Positions 35,209 through 43,858 of a stretch of DNA of 64,000 nucleotides are shown here, piece by piece. A program made the translations under genes and the position numbers. The notes beneath the pieces were generated by a model. That model made no database searches and had not been told where the DNA came from. It saw only the letters and a list, made by a program, of their open reading frames with translations. Where the stretch lies: positions 4,278,001 through 4,342,000 of the forward strand of contig NZ_BLZR01000001.1 of assembly GCF_014193895.1 (NCBI RefSeq), given 5' to 3'. The DNA is from Clostridium fungisolvens. GTDB taxonomy: Bacteria > Bacillota > Clostridia > Clostridiales > Clostridiaceae. Numbering within the stretch: position 1 is the stretch's first letter; each line of letters begins with the position of its first letter.

Positions 35209-35658
35209 TTATCTTTTATTAACTTTATCCTTTTCTGCTAATGCGAAAGATAATATCCCCGTAGCTATTCTTTCATCATCACATCGAATCTCTACATTAA
35301 ACTTTGCAAATATTTTAGTCTTGTTAATAACATTAACGTTTATTATCAGTGAATCGCCTGGCACCACTGCCTTGATAAACTTCATCATTTCAATCTTTAA
35401 TAGCAGTGGTACTAAGTCTACTTCAACATTTGAAATTTCAGAAGCTAGCGCTATTGCGCATAACTGTGCAGCTGCTTCAGTTATTAATACTCCAGGCATT
35501 ATTGGCATCCCCGGAAAGTGCCCCTGAAAATAATCTTCATTTATAGTAACATTCTTCTTTCCTTTAGCTGATATTCCCGGATTTATCTCCAATATTCTAT
35601 CAATCATTAGAAAAGGTGGCCTATGCTTAATTAACTTGCAAATCTCTTGAGTATCCAT
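35209..35658 (-). CDS. 3-hydroxyacyl-ACP dehydratase (FabZ-like), cluster copy
   Basis: ATG 35658 lies nine bases after GGAG; the frame extends five codons upstream. The 149-aa hot-dog protein has the active-site block YFQGHFPGMPIMPGVLITEA, with catalytic His in GHFPG and Glu in TEAAAQ. It removes water from 3-hydroxyacyl-ACP to give trans-2-enoyl-ACP. It follows the ketoreductase and ketosynthase genes in one direction, which points to a dedicated acyl-chain pathway and not to general fatty acid synthesis. Confidence 0.93.
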   Translation of the reverse strand: MDTQEICKLIKHRPPFLMIDRILEINPGISAKGKKNVTINEDYFQGHFPGMPIMPGVLITEAAAQLCAIALASEISNVEVDLVPLLLKIEMMKFIKAVVPGDSLIINVNVINKTKIFAKFNVEIRCDDERIATGILSFALAEKDKVNKR

Positions 35659-35719
35659 TAATAAAAGCTCCATTTCAAAATTTATTTAAAATAACTTTTT
35701 ATCTTACTGCATTCTTATT

Positions 35720-36457
35720 CTAAATACTTAAACCTCCATCTATTACGAATGTCTGTCCAGTTATATAACTTCCTCTTCCTTCGCATAAGAAACTAACCAA
35801 CTCAGCCACCTCTTCTGCTTCACCAAATCTTCCCAAAGGTATCATATCAAGATATTCTTTTTTCTTATCTTCAGATAAACTACTGATCATATCTGTATTT
35901 ATGAACCCAGGCGCAATAGAGTTAACGCATATGCCAAACTGAGATAATTCCTTTGCTAACACTGCAGTCATTGAGTTAATTGCGCCCTTGGTAGCACTAT
36001 AAACAGATTGTCCTGCTAATGCCTTTCTAGACGATACCGATGATATATTCACTATACATCCTTTTTTATTCTTAAACATTTTTAATGCAGCTTGCTTACA
36101 ACAATAAAAATAGCTCTTTATATTAATATCCATTGACCTGTTCAAAGAATCTTCACTTAGCATCATAATAAAGGAGTCCTCCACTATTCCAACATTGTTT
36201 ACCAATATATCAACTCTCCCGAAATGCTTCATCGCTTGACTAAATAAACCTACAACTTCTTTATTTATTGATATATCCGCTTTAACAGCAATTGCTTCCA
36301 CTCCAAATTCTCTTATGATATCTATAACTTCCAGAGCCTTTTTTTCACTCTTATTATAATTAACAACAACATTCATGCCTCTTTGTGCTAATTTTATCGC
36401 ACAAGCTCTCCCAATACCTCTTGAGGCTCCAGTAACAACAGCTGTTTTCCTATCCAT
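35720..36457 (-). CDS. 3-oxoacyl-ACP reductase (FabG-like SDR), cluster copy
   Basis: The start follows GGGAGAAACAAAT. The 245-aa short-chain dehydrogenase has TGASRGIGRA for NADPH, NNVGIV, and catalytic Ser in NISSVSS with YSATK, followed by PGFINTD. It reduces the 3-keto group made by the KS. The N-terminal Arg after the glycine-rich loop and an Asn/Lys further on favour NADPH. Lies 41 bases after the KS gene. Confidence 0.93.
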   Translation of the reverse strand: MDRKTAVVTGASRGIGRACAIKLAQRGMNVVVNYNKSEKKALEVIDIIREFGVEAIAVKADISINKEVVGLFSQAMKHFGRVDILVNNVGIVEDSFIMMLSEDSLNRSMDINIKSYFYCCKQAALKMFKNKKGCIVNISSVSSRKALAGQSVYSATKGAINSMTAVLAKELSQFGICVNSIAPGFINTDMISSLSEDKKKEYLDMIPLGRFGEAEEVAELVSFLCEGRGSYITGQTFVIDGGLSI

Positions 36458-36498
36458 ATTTGTTTCTCCCTATATCAAAATACTCTGCTATTGATTAT

Positions 36499-38967
36499 CT
36501 ATAAATTGGCATTTTTTAATATTACTGCACTAAATCCTCCTCCGAATGAAAAACTTGTGACAAGTACATATCTATAAAAGCCATTCTCTTTTTCGTTTAT
36601 ATTTATAGTCATATCATCAATATTTATATCTGTATCAATTTTTTTTCTTGTTATAGGAGTCTGTCCATGATATAACATTAATGCGGCATGAGCTATCTGC
36701 AATGCACTAGTTGCAGCTCTTCCTTCACCAACCATATTCTTTACTGTGTGTATATTCATATGATTTAATTTTTCTTTAAATATGTTTTTATAACACCTTA
36801 GTTCCATCTTATCTATAATTGATGATCCATTAGCAAAGCCAACTATTGCATCTATTACATTCAAAGCAATTCCTGCATTTTCACATGCTTTTATTATTGC
36901 TTTTTCTAATCCTTTACCATCCAAAGATATTCTTCCAGGTTTGCAAGGACTATTAGTTATGCCATATCCAACTATTTCAGCATATAAGGTAGCTCCTCTC
37001 TTAAGTGCATTTTCCTTTGTTTCTAATAGGAGAGAGGTGCTACCTTCTCCAACAATAAATTCATTACCCTTAAATCCATATACTAATTCATCTGGTTCTT
37101 CTCCAATATATAGACTGTTTAATTTATCATATAGTAAATGAATAGTATCACTATATTCATCTACACCTGAAATTAGCATATACTTACTTCTGTTAAGCTT
37201 CAAAAGATCATAACCATAACATAAACTATCCATACCAGATGAAACACCATTAACTATAGTTGCGGTATATCCTTTTATCTTACTCATTATAGAAAGATAT
37301 CCTGCTGCTGCATTATATACAGTATTAGGGAAGGAAAGCGCACTCCCACCTTTTATACCATTACTATTAATACTTTTAATAAAAGCCCCTATTTCTGCTG
37401 CAGGACCATCTGAAGTTCCAACAATTAACCCAATCTCTTTTTCTATATCTTTATTAATTTCAAGGCCTGCATTCTTAAGTGCATTAACCCCTGAAATTAG
37501 AAGCAGCTTTGATAACCTATCCAATTTCCTCATAAATCCTGGCTTTATTCCGAATTCACTAAAATTGTCCACCTTTACATCTGCGATAAAACTGCTCTTA
37601 AAATCGCTATCACTATCAATTATTGTAAAACCTTTCTTACCAGCCATTGAATTGCTCCAATATTCATTAATCCCTACACCAATCGGAGTCATACAATCCA
37701 TTCCAGTTATATACACTTTCTCATCATCATAAGCTCTTCTATTTACAACTTTTTCTATTGATTTAGAAAATATTACGCTGGCATTATTTCCTCCAAAAGC
37801 AAAAGAATTTGACATAACAATATTTAAATTCTTTTCCTGATTTCTATTTGGAACAAAATCAAATTCATTCTCAACCTCTTCATCAAAATTTATAGTAGGA
37901 GGTATTTTACTCGTATTTAATGCTTTAATTGAAATAATAGCTTCTATTGCACTTGCTGCACCTAAACAATGTCCTATCATTGATTTAGTTGAACTAATCT
38001 TTATATGATTTTTACTTTCATAAAATATCTCTTTGATTGATGTAAGCTCTGCAGCATCATTTAAAGGAGTACCTGTCCCATGTGCATTAAGATAATCTAT
38101 ATCCTTTGAATGAATTCCAGCCTCAGCAATTGCTGATTTAATTGCAAATATTTGTGATTCTCCATCAGGCTTTGGAGCAGTTATATGATAGGAGTCTCCT
38201 GTTACGCTATAACCTGCAATTTTGCAGTAAATTCTAGCTTTTCTCTCTAAAGCATGCTCAAGAGATTCAATAATAAGTACTCCCGCGCCTTCTCCCAGTG
38301 ATATTCCCTGGCTTCTACTAAAAGGTGAACAATTATTTTTGTCTAGAGCTTGTAAGGCATGAAATCCTGCAAACGGTAATGAAGCAAAAGCATCAGTTCC
38401 TCCTACAATCACCACATCAGCTTGACCTCTTTTTATCAAGTCACAAGCATAAGCTATGCTAATATTTCCTGCCGCACATGCATTGGAAATATTAGAAACC
38501 ACACCTTCTGCACCAACAAATAGTGCAACATTCCTTGCTATACAATTTACCGGAATTCTTAAGATATCATTAGGATTTTCTCTTACATTATTATCTGAGT
38601 GGTCTCTTTCAAATTTCTCTGCACTTAGCGCTCCACCAGTACAACTGCCTATAGATACAGATATTCTTTCTTTATTCTCTTCGTCTAAGATAAGATTAGA
38701 ATCTTTTATAGCTTCATTCACTGCTTCAATTACTAGTATTGATGTTCTATCCATGACTCTTGTATATCTTTTAGGCATCTTAAAGGTACACTTAAACGCC
38801 TCGGCGGTTGCACCAATTTTAGCATAAGCATTAGTAGTATCAATTCCTTTTACATTCTTTATTCCACTTACGCCATTTACAGCATTATCCCATACTTCCT
38901 CTAAGTTGTTGCCTATTGAACAGTTAACTCCTAATCCTGTTACTACACATATCTTCTCATTGTCCAT
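36499..38967 (-). CDS. Fused ketosynthase / chain-length-factor-like protein, 822 aa
   Basis: Two thiolase-fold KS domains are joined in one chain; most type II systems have two separate proteins. The first half has a full catalytic triad: Cys164 in SNACAAG, His296 in NAHGTGTP and His333 in GHCLGAA, plus Lys328. The second half (from about residue 418, VYITGMDCMTPIG) has lost the Cys: the aligned block is NGVSSG with Val575. It also has other degenerate active-site blocks (FANGS, KNMVGEG), but keeps the fold and SFSFGGGFSAVIL end. This matches KS-alpha and KS-beta (chain-length factor). It should condense malonyl-ACP with a growing chain. The start follows AAGGGGTGAACAT. Confidence 0.93.
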   Translation of the reverse strand: MDNEKICVVTGLGVNCSIGNNLEEVWDNAVNGVSGIKNVKGIDTTNAYAKIGATAEAFKCTFKMPKRYTRVMDRTSILVIEAVNEAIKDSNLILDEENKERISVSIGSCTGGALSAEKFERDHSDNNVRENPNDILRIPVNCIARNVALFVGAEGVVSNISNACAAGNISIAYACDLIKRGQADVVIVGGTDAFASLPFAGFHALQALDKNNCSPFSRSQGISLGEGAGVLIIESLEHALERKARIYCKIAGYSVTGDSYHITAPKPDGESQIFAIKSAIAEAGIHSKDIDYLNAHGTGTPLNDAAELTSIKEIFYESKNHIKISSTKSMIGHCLGAASAIEAIISIKALNTSKIPPTINFDEEVENEFDFVPNRNQEKNLNIVMSNSFAFGGNNASVIFSKSIEKVVNRRAYDDEKVYITGMDCMTPIGVGINEYWSNSMAGKKGFTIIDSDSDFKSSFIADVKVDNFSEFGIKPGFMRKLDRLSKLLLISGVNALKNAGLEINKDIEKEIGLIVGTSDGPAAEIGAFIKSINSNGIKGGSALSFPNTVYNAAAGYLSIMSKIKGYTATIVNGVSSGMDSLCYGYDLLKLNRSKYMLISGVDEYSDTIHLLYDKLNSLYIGEEPDELVYGFKGNEFIVGEGSTSLLLETKENALKRGATLYAEIVGYGITNSPCKPGRISLDGKGLEKAIIKACENAGIALNVIDAIVGFANGSSIIDKMELRCYKNIFKEKLNHMNIHTVKNMVGEGRAATSALQIAHAALMLYHGQTPITRKKIDTDINIDDMTININEKENGFYRYVLVTSFSFGGGFSAVILKNANL

Positions 38968-39018
38968 ATGTTCACCCCTTTAGAAATACCATTCGTTTCA
39001 TTACTTTTCTTCTTTAAA

Positions 39019-39282
39019 TTACGCTGTTTCTATTGATCTTAAAATTATTTCGCTTAAAGTTCGTATGTTCTTAAAATATTCTCTATGCTCACTAGTTAAA
39101 GAAACACCATATTCATCATCAATAGCAGCAACTATCTCCAAAGAATCTACAGAATCTAGACCTAGATCTGAATTAAAAAGCTCTTCTTCATAATCTATGT
39201 CCTCAGCATTCATAGGCAATCTTAAATTTGTGACTAATATCTCCCTTAATCTATCAGCTATTTTTTGTTCTTTTTCATTCAT
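39019..39282 (-). CDS. Acyl carrier protein
   Basis: The start follows TGGAGGAATAAAAA. The 87-aa acidic helical protein has the phosphopantetheine site DLGLDSVDSLEIVAAID, with Ser44. It overlaps the upstream MBL-fold gene by eight bases and precedes the KS gene. It should carry the growing acyl chain after activation by a host phosphopantetheinyl transferase; none is encoded in this cluster. Confidence 0.94.
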   Translation of the reverse strand: MNEKEQKIADRLREILVTNLRLPMNAEDIDYEEELFNSDLGLDSVDSLEIVAAIDDEYGVSLTSEHREYFKNIRTLSEIILRSIETA

Positions 39283-40060
39283 TTTTTATTCCTCCAAACT
39301 TATATTTTATTAATTCACTTGTTATTAACTCAATATTTTCATCATTATATTTATTAAAATTAATATCATGATTGTAAAAAAACTTTATTTTCTTATCTGC
39401 ATAAATTTTTATTATATTCTCAATAAATGCTACTGCATCATTATTTGCTGTAATCCCAAGGCCACCAAAAAGCTTCAATTTTTGTGTTTTATCATCAAAG
39501 TAACATGAATCTCCAAGAAATATTGCAACGTTGTATCCAGATTCAATTACTAATATTTGATGACCAGCAGTATGTCCTTTAGCCTTGAATAATCTAGCAG
39601 AATTATCTTCAAATATAGAATACCCATCCTCAATCTGTTGGCACAATTGTAGATTTATTGCTTTAATATATGAAGGGTTTCTTGAATTATTTTTTAATGC
39701 AGTTAATTCGTCCTTTTGTATAAGAAATTTACTTTTTATAAACTTTCTGTTATTACCACAATGATCAAAATGAAGATGAGAATTTATAACATAATCTATA
39801 TCCCCGCAATCTATACCAATAAGTTTAAGTTGCTGAGTAAATTTATAATCTTGTCCCACTTCTATAGTTACGAATTTGTTCAATACCCCAATATCATCAA
39901 TTCCATCTTGTGATAATCCTGTATCAAAAAGAATATTCTTATTTTTAAGTCTTATTAAATATGATAGTACTGGATAGCGCTGAATTTCCTTATATTCTGG
40001 AAACCAGTGAAATTTACTTTTCATATTTATGTAACCAGTATTTATTGAAAATATCTCCAC
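39275..40060 (-). CDS. Metallo-beta-lactamase-fold hydrolase (lactonase/thioesterase type)
   Basis: GTG 40060 is chosen (AAGGG ten bases upstream); GTG 40078 is possible but abuts its site. The 261-aa protein has HLHFDHCGNN (metal ligands), a downstream His in KGHTAGHQ, Asp in LGDSCYFD and a final His in FYNHD, the set used by AHL-lactonase-like enzymes. In this cluster it may hydrolyse an acyl thioester or a cyclised peptide or lactone, or protect the producer. No substrate can be read from sequence. It overlaps the ACP gene. Confidence 0.88.
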   Translation of the reverse strand: MEIFSINTGYINMKSKFHWFPEYKEIQRYPVLSYLIRLKNKNILFDTGLSQDGIDDIGVLNKFVTIEVGQDYKFTQQLKLIGIDCGDIDYVINSHLHFDHCGNNRKFIKSKFLIQKDELTALKNNSRNPSYIKAINLQLCQQIEDGYSIFEDNSARLFKAKGHTAGHQILVIESGYNVAIFLGDSCYFDDKTQKLKLFGGLGITANNDAVAFIENIIKIYADKKIKFFYNHDINFNKYNDENIELITSELIKYKFGGIKNE

Positions 40061-40097
40061 ATATGCTCTTCCCTTCACTCCTAAGAAAATCTTTCTC

Positions 40098-41243
40098 CTA
40101 TATGAGTAAGCTTCTCAATTTCACAAATGCCTCTTGTTCTAAATCTGCTATCTTATACAGCTTTTTCGATAAAGTACTTAGTAAAACATCCTGGTTATTC
40201 TCAACTTTTATTAGATTTGATAGCTTTCTAGTAAAATCTCTCCACTCTGTAGCAATTTCATCAAACTGTTTTCCAAAACCTTCAAGCTCAGAAATGTTTA
40301 AAAAATGTGATATATACTCTAAACTTTCAGCAAACTCACCACGAAAACACGTGTTGCTTCCTTTAAGTAATGAGGCTCTAAGGACATAAGCTCTTATACT
40401 GCAGAACTTTCTTACTAGATCATTCTTTCCTTTTTCCTTTTGCTGTTTTACGTATTCCTCAAACTCTGAAATATCATTACCTAAGCTTTTTATTGCTTCT
40501 ACTCCTCTACATTTAACCTTTGAACCATCATCAAATTCAACATCACTCCCTGAGTACTCAGATAGCATCCTATCACAAATATCTATCAAAGCATCTTTTA
40601 TCAATCGCTCTTCATTATCCTTGATTTTTCGCATATTTTCCTCATTGAATTTAAATTCGTATAAAGTTTTGTTTGGAGAAAACAAATAATTTTCCTTACA
40701 TATAGCAAATATAAAATCATCTAGTTCATACTCTGAAATACCAACTTCTTTATCAATATCATTACATATGAAATATACAGACTGTTTTTCATCATCATAC
40801 CCAGCGATTACTCCTGCAGATGGAAAGTTGATATCAAGGATAGAATCAGAATTTTTAGAAGAAACTCCTAGCTGTATCTCAGTAAGAGCCTTGGGGTCAT
40901 AAGCTGATATCAGAGGTATGTCTCTGTCTACATAATTCTTTATTTTATTCCATAGAGCTTCTTTATTTTCCACTGTATATTTATCTATATCTACCTTAAG
41001 ACTTATAGCCATTTCCTCTTCTACAGAAAATGGTGTTGCTCCACATACCCAAAAGCTAATACCATTAGTATTTTTCGGAGTAGCGTGCCCGTACATAAAA
41101 TCAATACCTTTTCCTAGAATGAATGCACTATAGGACTCTGTTGAAATACCATAATGTCGTAGAACTTCTCTCAAAGAAGTTATTCTGCAATCATATACCT
41201 CTTTTTTAGGTATCTTACTGTACGTACTTATTATTCTTTTCAT
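40098..41243 (-). CDS. BtrH-like acyltransferase (BtrH_N + DUF4872), 381 aa
   Basis: The start follows GGGGAGCAAAAA and overlaps the M50-like gene by 29 bases. The N-terminal papain-like region has DCRITSLREVLRHYG with Cys19 as candidate nucleophile, IPLISAYDPKAL and a GVIAGYDDEKQSVYF beta block. The C-terminal half is the helical domain usually fused to it. In the butirosin pathway BtrH moves an acyl group from an ACP to an aminoglycoside amine. Next to an ACP and precursor peptides, transfer of the acyl chain to a peptide is a plausible role, but inferred. Confidence 0.8.
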   Translation of the reverse strand: MKRIISTYSKIPKKEVYDCRITSLREVLRHYGISTESYSAFILGKGIDFMYGHATPKNTNGISFWVCGATPFSVEEEMAISLKVDIDKYTVENKEALWNKIKNYVDRDIPLISAYDPKALTEIQLGVSSKNSDSILDINFPSAGVIAGYDDEKQSVYFICNDIDKEVGISEYELDDFIFAICKENYLFSPNKTLYEFKFNEENMRKIKDNEERLIKDALIDICDRMLSEYSGSDVEFDDGSKVKCRGVEAIKSLGNDISEFEEYVKQQKEKGKNDLVRKFCSIRAYVLRASLLKGSNTCFRGEFAESLEYISHFLNISELEGFGKQFDEIATEWRDFTRKLSNLIKVENNQDVLLSTLSKKLYKIADLEQEAFVKLRSLLI

Positions 41244-42519
41244 TTTTTGCTCCCCACCTTTTTAAAATCATGTTTTTTAAGGATACTATGACTCTGGAAA
41301 TGAATGAATAAGTCATTTTTATAAAAAATAATACGGAGATAGCATACATTGTATTGTTATAAAGCCATCTTATTACTTCATAAACGGTACTTTTTAAACC
41401 TAAATTCATATTTATTAAAACCATACTATAGAATTCTTTTGCTTTTACGACACAGCTAAACAGTAGGTTTGTAGTAAAATACGCCACAAATACTACAAAA
41501 CACATGGAAAAACCGATATATATGTAAAAAAGAAGTTTTTCTTTTTTTCTCATACTATTTATAAATCCATCAAGCAATCTATCAATCCTAATATCGTTTC
41601 TTCTAAGCACCTTTTTGTTAAAATAAGCTTTCATAATATCATGAAGATTTGGAACACCTATAAAATCAGAAAATATCCAATATCCGTCTAACTTTATAAA
41701 TGGATTTATATTGTAAAAATTATTTATACATAAGATACACACAGCTGTATATATATAGTTATTCTTAGTCGCTAGACTTATCAACAGCAACACTGCTATC
41801 ATAATTGCTTGAAAATACATTCCGCCTATATCCACAACTACTCTTTGCTTTCTATTTAGTGCCCAAATTGAACTTACATCTGAGTAGTATACAGGTATCA
41901 TATAATATATACCGATACCAATATCTCCTGGCTTGACGTTATAATACATAGATGCAGAAGCATGTCCCAGTTCGTGAAATAAAGTTACAACAGTGGATAT
42001 TACGAACATACAAATAATACCTTTAGTTCCTGTTGAGAAGATGTTATTTATTCCAGAAGAACTCATAGATACAGCTAATATGTATAGCTGGCTTATAATA
42101 GCTAATGGTCCTAGTATTAGTGCAACCTTCTTTGTATAGAAAAAACATAAAAAAGAAAACTTCTGCACGATATGAGACTTCAAAATATTTACTCTAAACC
42201 ATAAGCTTTTATCTTTTTTAAGTTCTTCCTCTGAATGACTATCATCATCACTATTTATTAACTTATTAGGTATTAAGGTTTTTTCTATTATGGTTGTTAT
42301 ATCTTCTTGCTTTATCATGATACTTGCCTTTGAGTTTACACTTTCAGTTATCTCGGTAATGTTTTTCTTACCGTCAATATTATTCAATATTTCATAAATA
42401 ATATAAGATACAACCCATTGTTTTTTTCCTAATCTTATAAGATATTTTTGCTTTTCACTGGAGGAATCAAACAGCTCTACTGACATCTTTGGATTTTTCA
42501 CAGGTACTAATATCTCCAT
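41215..42519 (-). CDS. Membrane metalloprotease of M50 type with PqqD-like N-terminal domain
   Basis: ATG 42519 follows AGGAGGTTATAC; the frame extends 44 codons upstream without support. The 434 residues begin with a PqqD-like domain (residues 15-90, LGKKQWVVSYIIYEILNNIDG), the fold of RiPP recognition elements. A membrane part with HELGH at 182-186, NPFIKLDGYWI supplying the third ligand, and about six helices follows. This is the architecture of membrane peptidases found in RiPP clusters. It probably recognises the leader and cuts the modified precursor. It follows the precursor genes and a structured spacer. Confidence 0.88.
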   Translation of the reverse strand: MEILVPVKNPKMSVELFDSSSEKQKYLIRLGKKQWVVSYIIYEILNNIDGKKNITEITESVNSKASIMIKQEDITTIIEKTLIPNKLINSDDDSHSEEELKKDKSLWFRVNILKSHIVQKFSFLCFFYTKKVALILGPLAIISQLYILAVSMSSSGINNIFSTGTKGIICMFVISTVVTLFHELGHASASMYYNVKPGDIGIGIYYMIPVYYSDVSSIWALNRKQRVVVDIGGMYFQAIMIAVLLLISLATKNNYIYTAVCILCINNFYNINPFIKLDGYWIFSDFIGVPNLHDIMKAYFNKKVLRRNDIRIDRLLDGFINSMRKKEKLLFYIYIGFSMCFVVFVAYFTTNLLFSCVVKAKEFYSMVLINMNLGLKSTVYEVIRWLYNNTMYAISVLFFIKMTYSFISRVIVSLKNMILKRWGAKNEKNNKYVQ

Positions 42520-42626
42520 GTATAACCTCCTAAAATACCATAACGAATTATATAGAATAATATTTTTATATAATTCACAATAATTGTTTAGCTTAGTATA
42601 ATTTTTGTATATAATTAATATATAAA

Positions 42627-42810
42627 TATGGGAAGTCCAATAATTAAGCATCTATGCTTAATATATAAATTAATAAAAAACTATTTTCCGCAATACACAC
42701 AAAGTAATTTTGGCTGTCACTACTGTGTACTTGCATCCTAGCTTAATAATTTTCACTAATTAAGCATTAATTAATAATTATTAATTTAAAATTTATTGGC
42801 ACTTCCCATA
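42627..42810 (-). promoter_or_regulatory. Long-range inverted repeat between precursor and processing genes
   Basis: TATGGGAAGTCCAATAA (42627-42643) pairs with 42793-42810 across about 149 bases, with one bulged base. Inside are a small TTAAGCAT-CT-ATGCTTAA hairpin and AT-rich repeats. The element separates the four small peptide genes from the M50-like gene. It may act as a partial terminator or RNA-processing site, giving more precursor than enzyme. Confidence 0.5.
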
Positions 42811-42867
42811 AACTTAGTTATTCTACTAAGCTATATTTGAATATTTTCAATGCATTTATGGTTATTC

Positions 42868-43041
42868 TTAAATTCCTATATAACCTAAACATGCAACTGC
42901 AAGACAAAACCCTATCTTACCAAAGCATGCATTAGCTGTGCACCACCAGCCAAATTCAGTTCTTTCCTCTAATTCCATGACCATTAACTCTTCATCAATA
43001 ATGTTGACTTCTGAATTTAGTGATTTTATCAAAATTCTCAT
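42868..43041 (-). CDS. Precursor peptide D, 57 aa (divergent Cys-rich RiPP precursor)
   Basis: The start follows AAAGGAGTT. The N-terminal leader has SLNS...DEELMVMELEERTEFG, and the core carries four Cys in the pattern C34-x4-C39-x6-C46-x4-C51, with WW before the first Cys and a hydrophobic tail LGYIGI. The leader's LEERTEF corresponds to DLTERVEF in the sister peptides. It is the last of four small genes after the radical SAM gene and is clearly a different core from peptides A-C. Confidence 0.85.
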   Translation of the reverse strand: MRILIKSLNSEVNIIDEELMVMELEERTEFGWWCTANACFGKIGFCLAVACLGYIGI

Positions 43042-43121
43042 AACTCCTTTTTTGCTAATTTATTTTAAGAACAAAAATATCTATCTATTAAAATGATTTA
43101 ATTAGTTATTACTACATATTA

Positions 43122-43274
43122 TTAGCATGCACCTATGCATCCATTTGCTCCACATGGGCTGAAATTAGCTGCACATGGTCCAAATTCTACTCTTTCTGTT
43201 AAATCCTCAAATAGTGTATCTAACTCTTGATCTAATTCTAAGTTTTCATTTAATGATACTATTTTGTTTTCCAT
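43122..43274 (-). CDS. Precursor peptide C, 50 aa (identical protein to peptide B)
   Basis: The start follows GGAGGGAGTAATAA. The leader is MENKIVSLNE...LFEDLTERVEF; the core is GPCAANFSPCGANGCIGAC, with Cys at 34, 41, 46 and 50. The amino acid sequence is identical to peptide B, but the two genes differ at 11 codons, all synonymous, so both copies have been kept under selection since an older duplication. Confidence 0.9.
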   Translation of the reverse strand: MENKIVSLNENLELDQELDTLFEDLTERVEFGPCAANFSPCGANGCIGAC

Positions 43275-43343
43275 TTATTACTCCCTCCTCCCATAAGTTT
43301 GTTCTATTGAAATATGGTTTAACTTAACTGTAAGTTTATAGAA

Positions 43344-43496
43344 TTAACATGCACCTATGCATCCATTTGCTCCACATGGGCTGAAGTTAGCTGCACATGG
43401 TCCAAATTCTACTCTTTCAGTCAAATCTTCAAATAATGTATCTAATTCTTGATCTAATTCTAAATTTTCGTTTAATGAAACTATTTTATTTTCCAT
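43344..43496 (-). CDS. Precursor peptide B, 50 aa
   Basis: The start follows AAGGGAGAGTTATAA. It has the same leader and core as peptide C (Cys 34, 41, 46, 50; Gly-, Ala- and Asn-rich between them). It has no signal peptide, as expected for a leader that is recognised in the cytoplasm by the radical SAM enzyme. Short Cys-rich precursors of this style next to a SPASM radical SAM enzyme resemble the clostridial 'Clo7bot'-type families I know of; that assignment needs a profile search. Confidence 0.9.
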   Translation of the reverse strand: MENKIVSLNENLELDQELDTLFEDLTERVEFGPCAANFSPCGANGCIGAC

Positions 43497-43598
43497 TTAT
43501 AACTCTCCCTTTTCTATTAACAATAATTTATTTTTGATAACTAGATTTTTAATAATTAATATAAGAACTCTGTACGAACAACTTGTACATTTTAAGAA

Positions 43599-43778
43599 CT
43601 AGCAATTTTTGATGCATGGTGTAACTGGAGTAACAGCTATGCATGAATCTATAGCGCATGGGCTATAATTATAAACACAGCCTGCAAGTTCTACTCTTTC
43701 AGTTAGATCTTCAAAAAGCATATCGATATCCTTGTCGATTGTTATACTTTCATTTAAAGAAACTACCTTATTTGTCAC
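43599..43778 (-). CDS. Precursor peptide A, 59 aa
   Basis: GTG 43778 follows GGAGGTGATAAA. The leader NKVVSLNES...MLFEDLTERVEL matches B and C. The core differs and is longer, with Cys at 34, 41, 46, 55 and 59; the first three Cys positions are exactly those of B and C (C-x6-C-x4-C), with Tyr and Pro residues in place of Gly/Asn. It lies 80 bases after the radical SAM gene and is the first of the four precursors. Confidence 0.9.
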   Translation of the reverse strand: MTNKVVSLNESITIDKDIDMLFEDLTERVELAGCVYNYSPCAIDSCIAVTPVTPCIKNC

Positions 43779-43858
43779 TTTATCACCTCCAAAATAATTA
43801 AATCAAAATAGATATTTTTGTTAGCTTAACATAGTTAAACAGTTTATTTATATTATTT

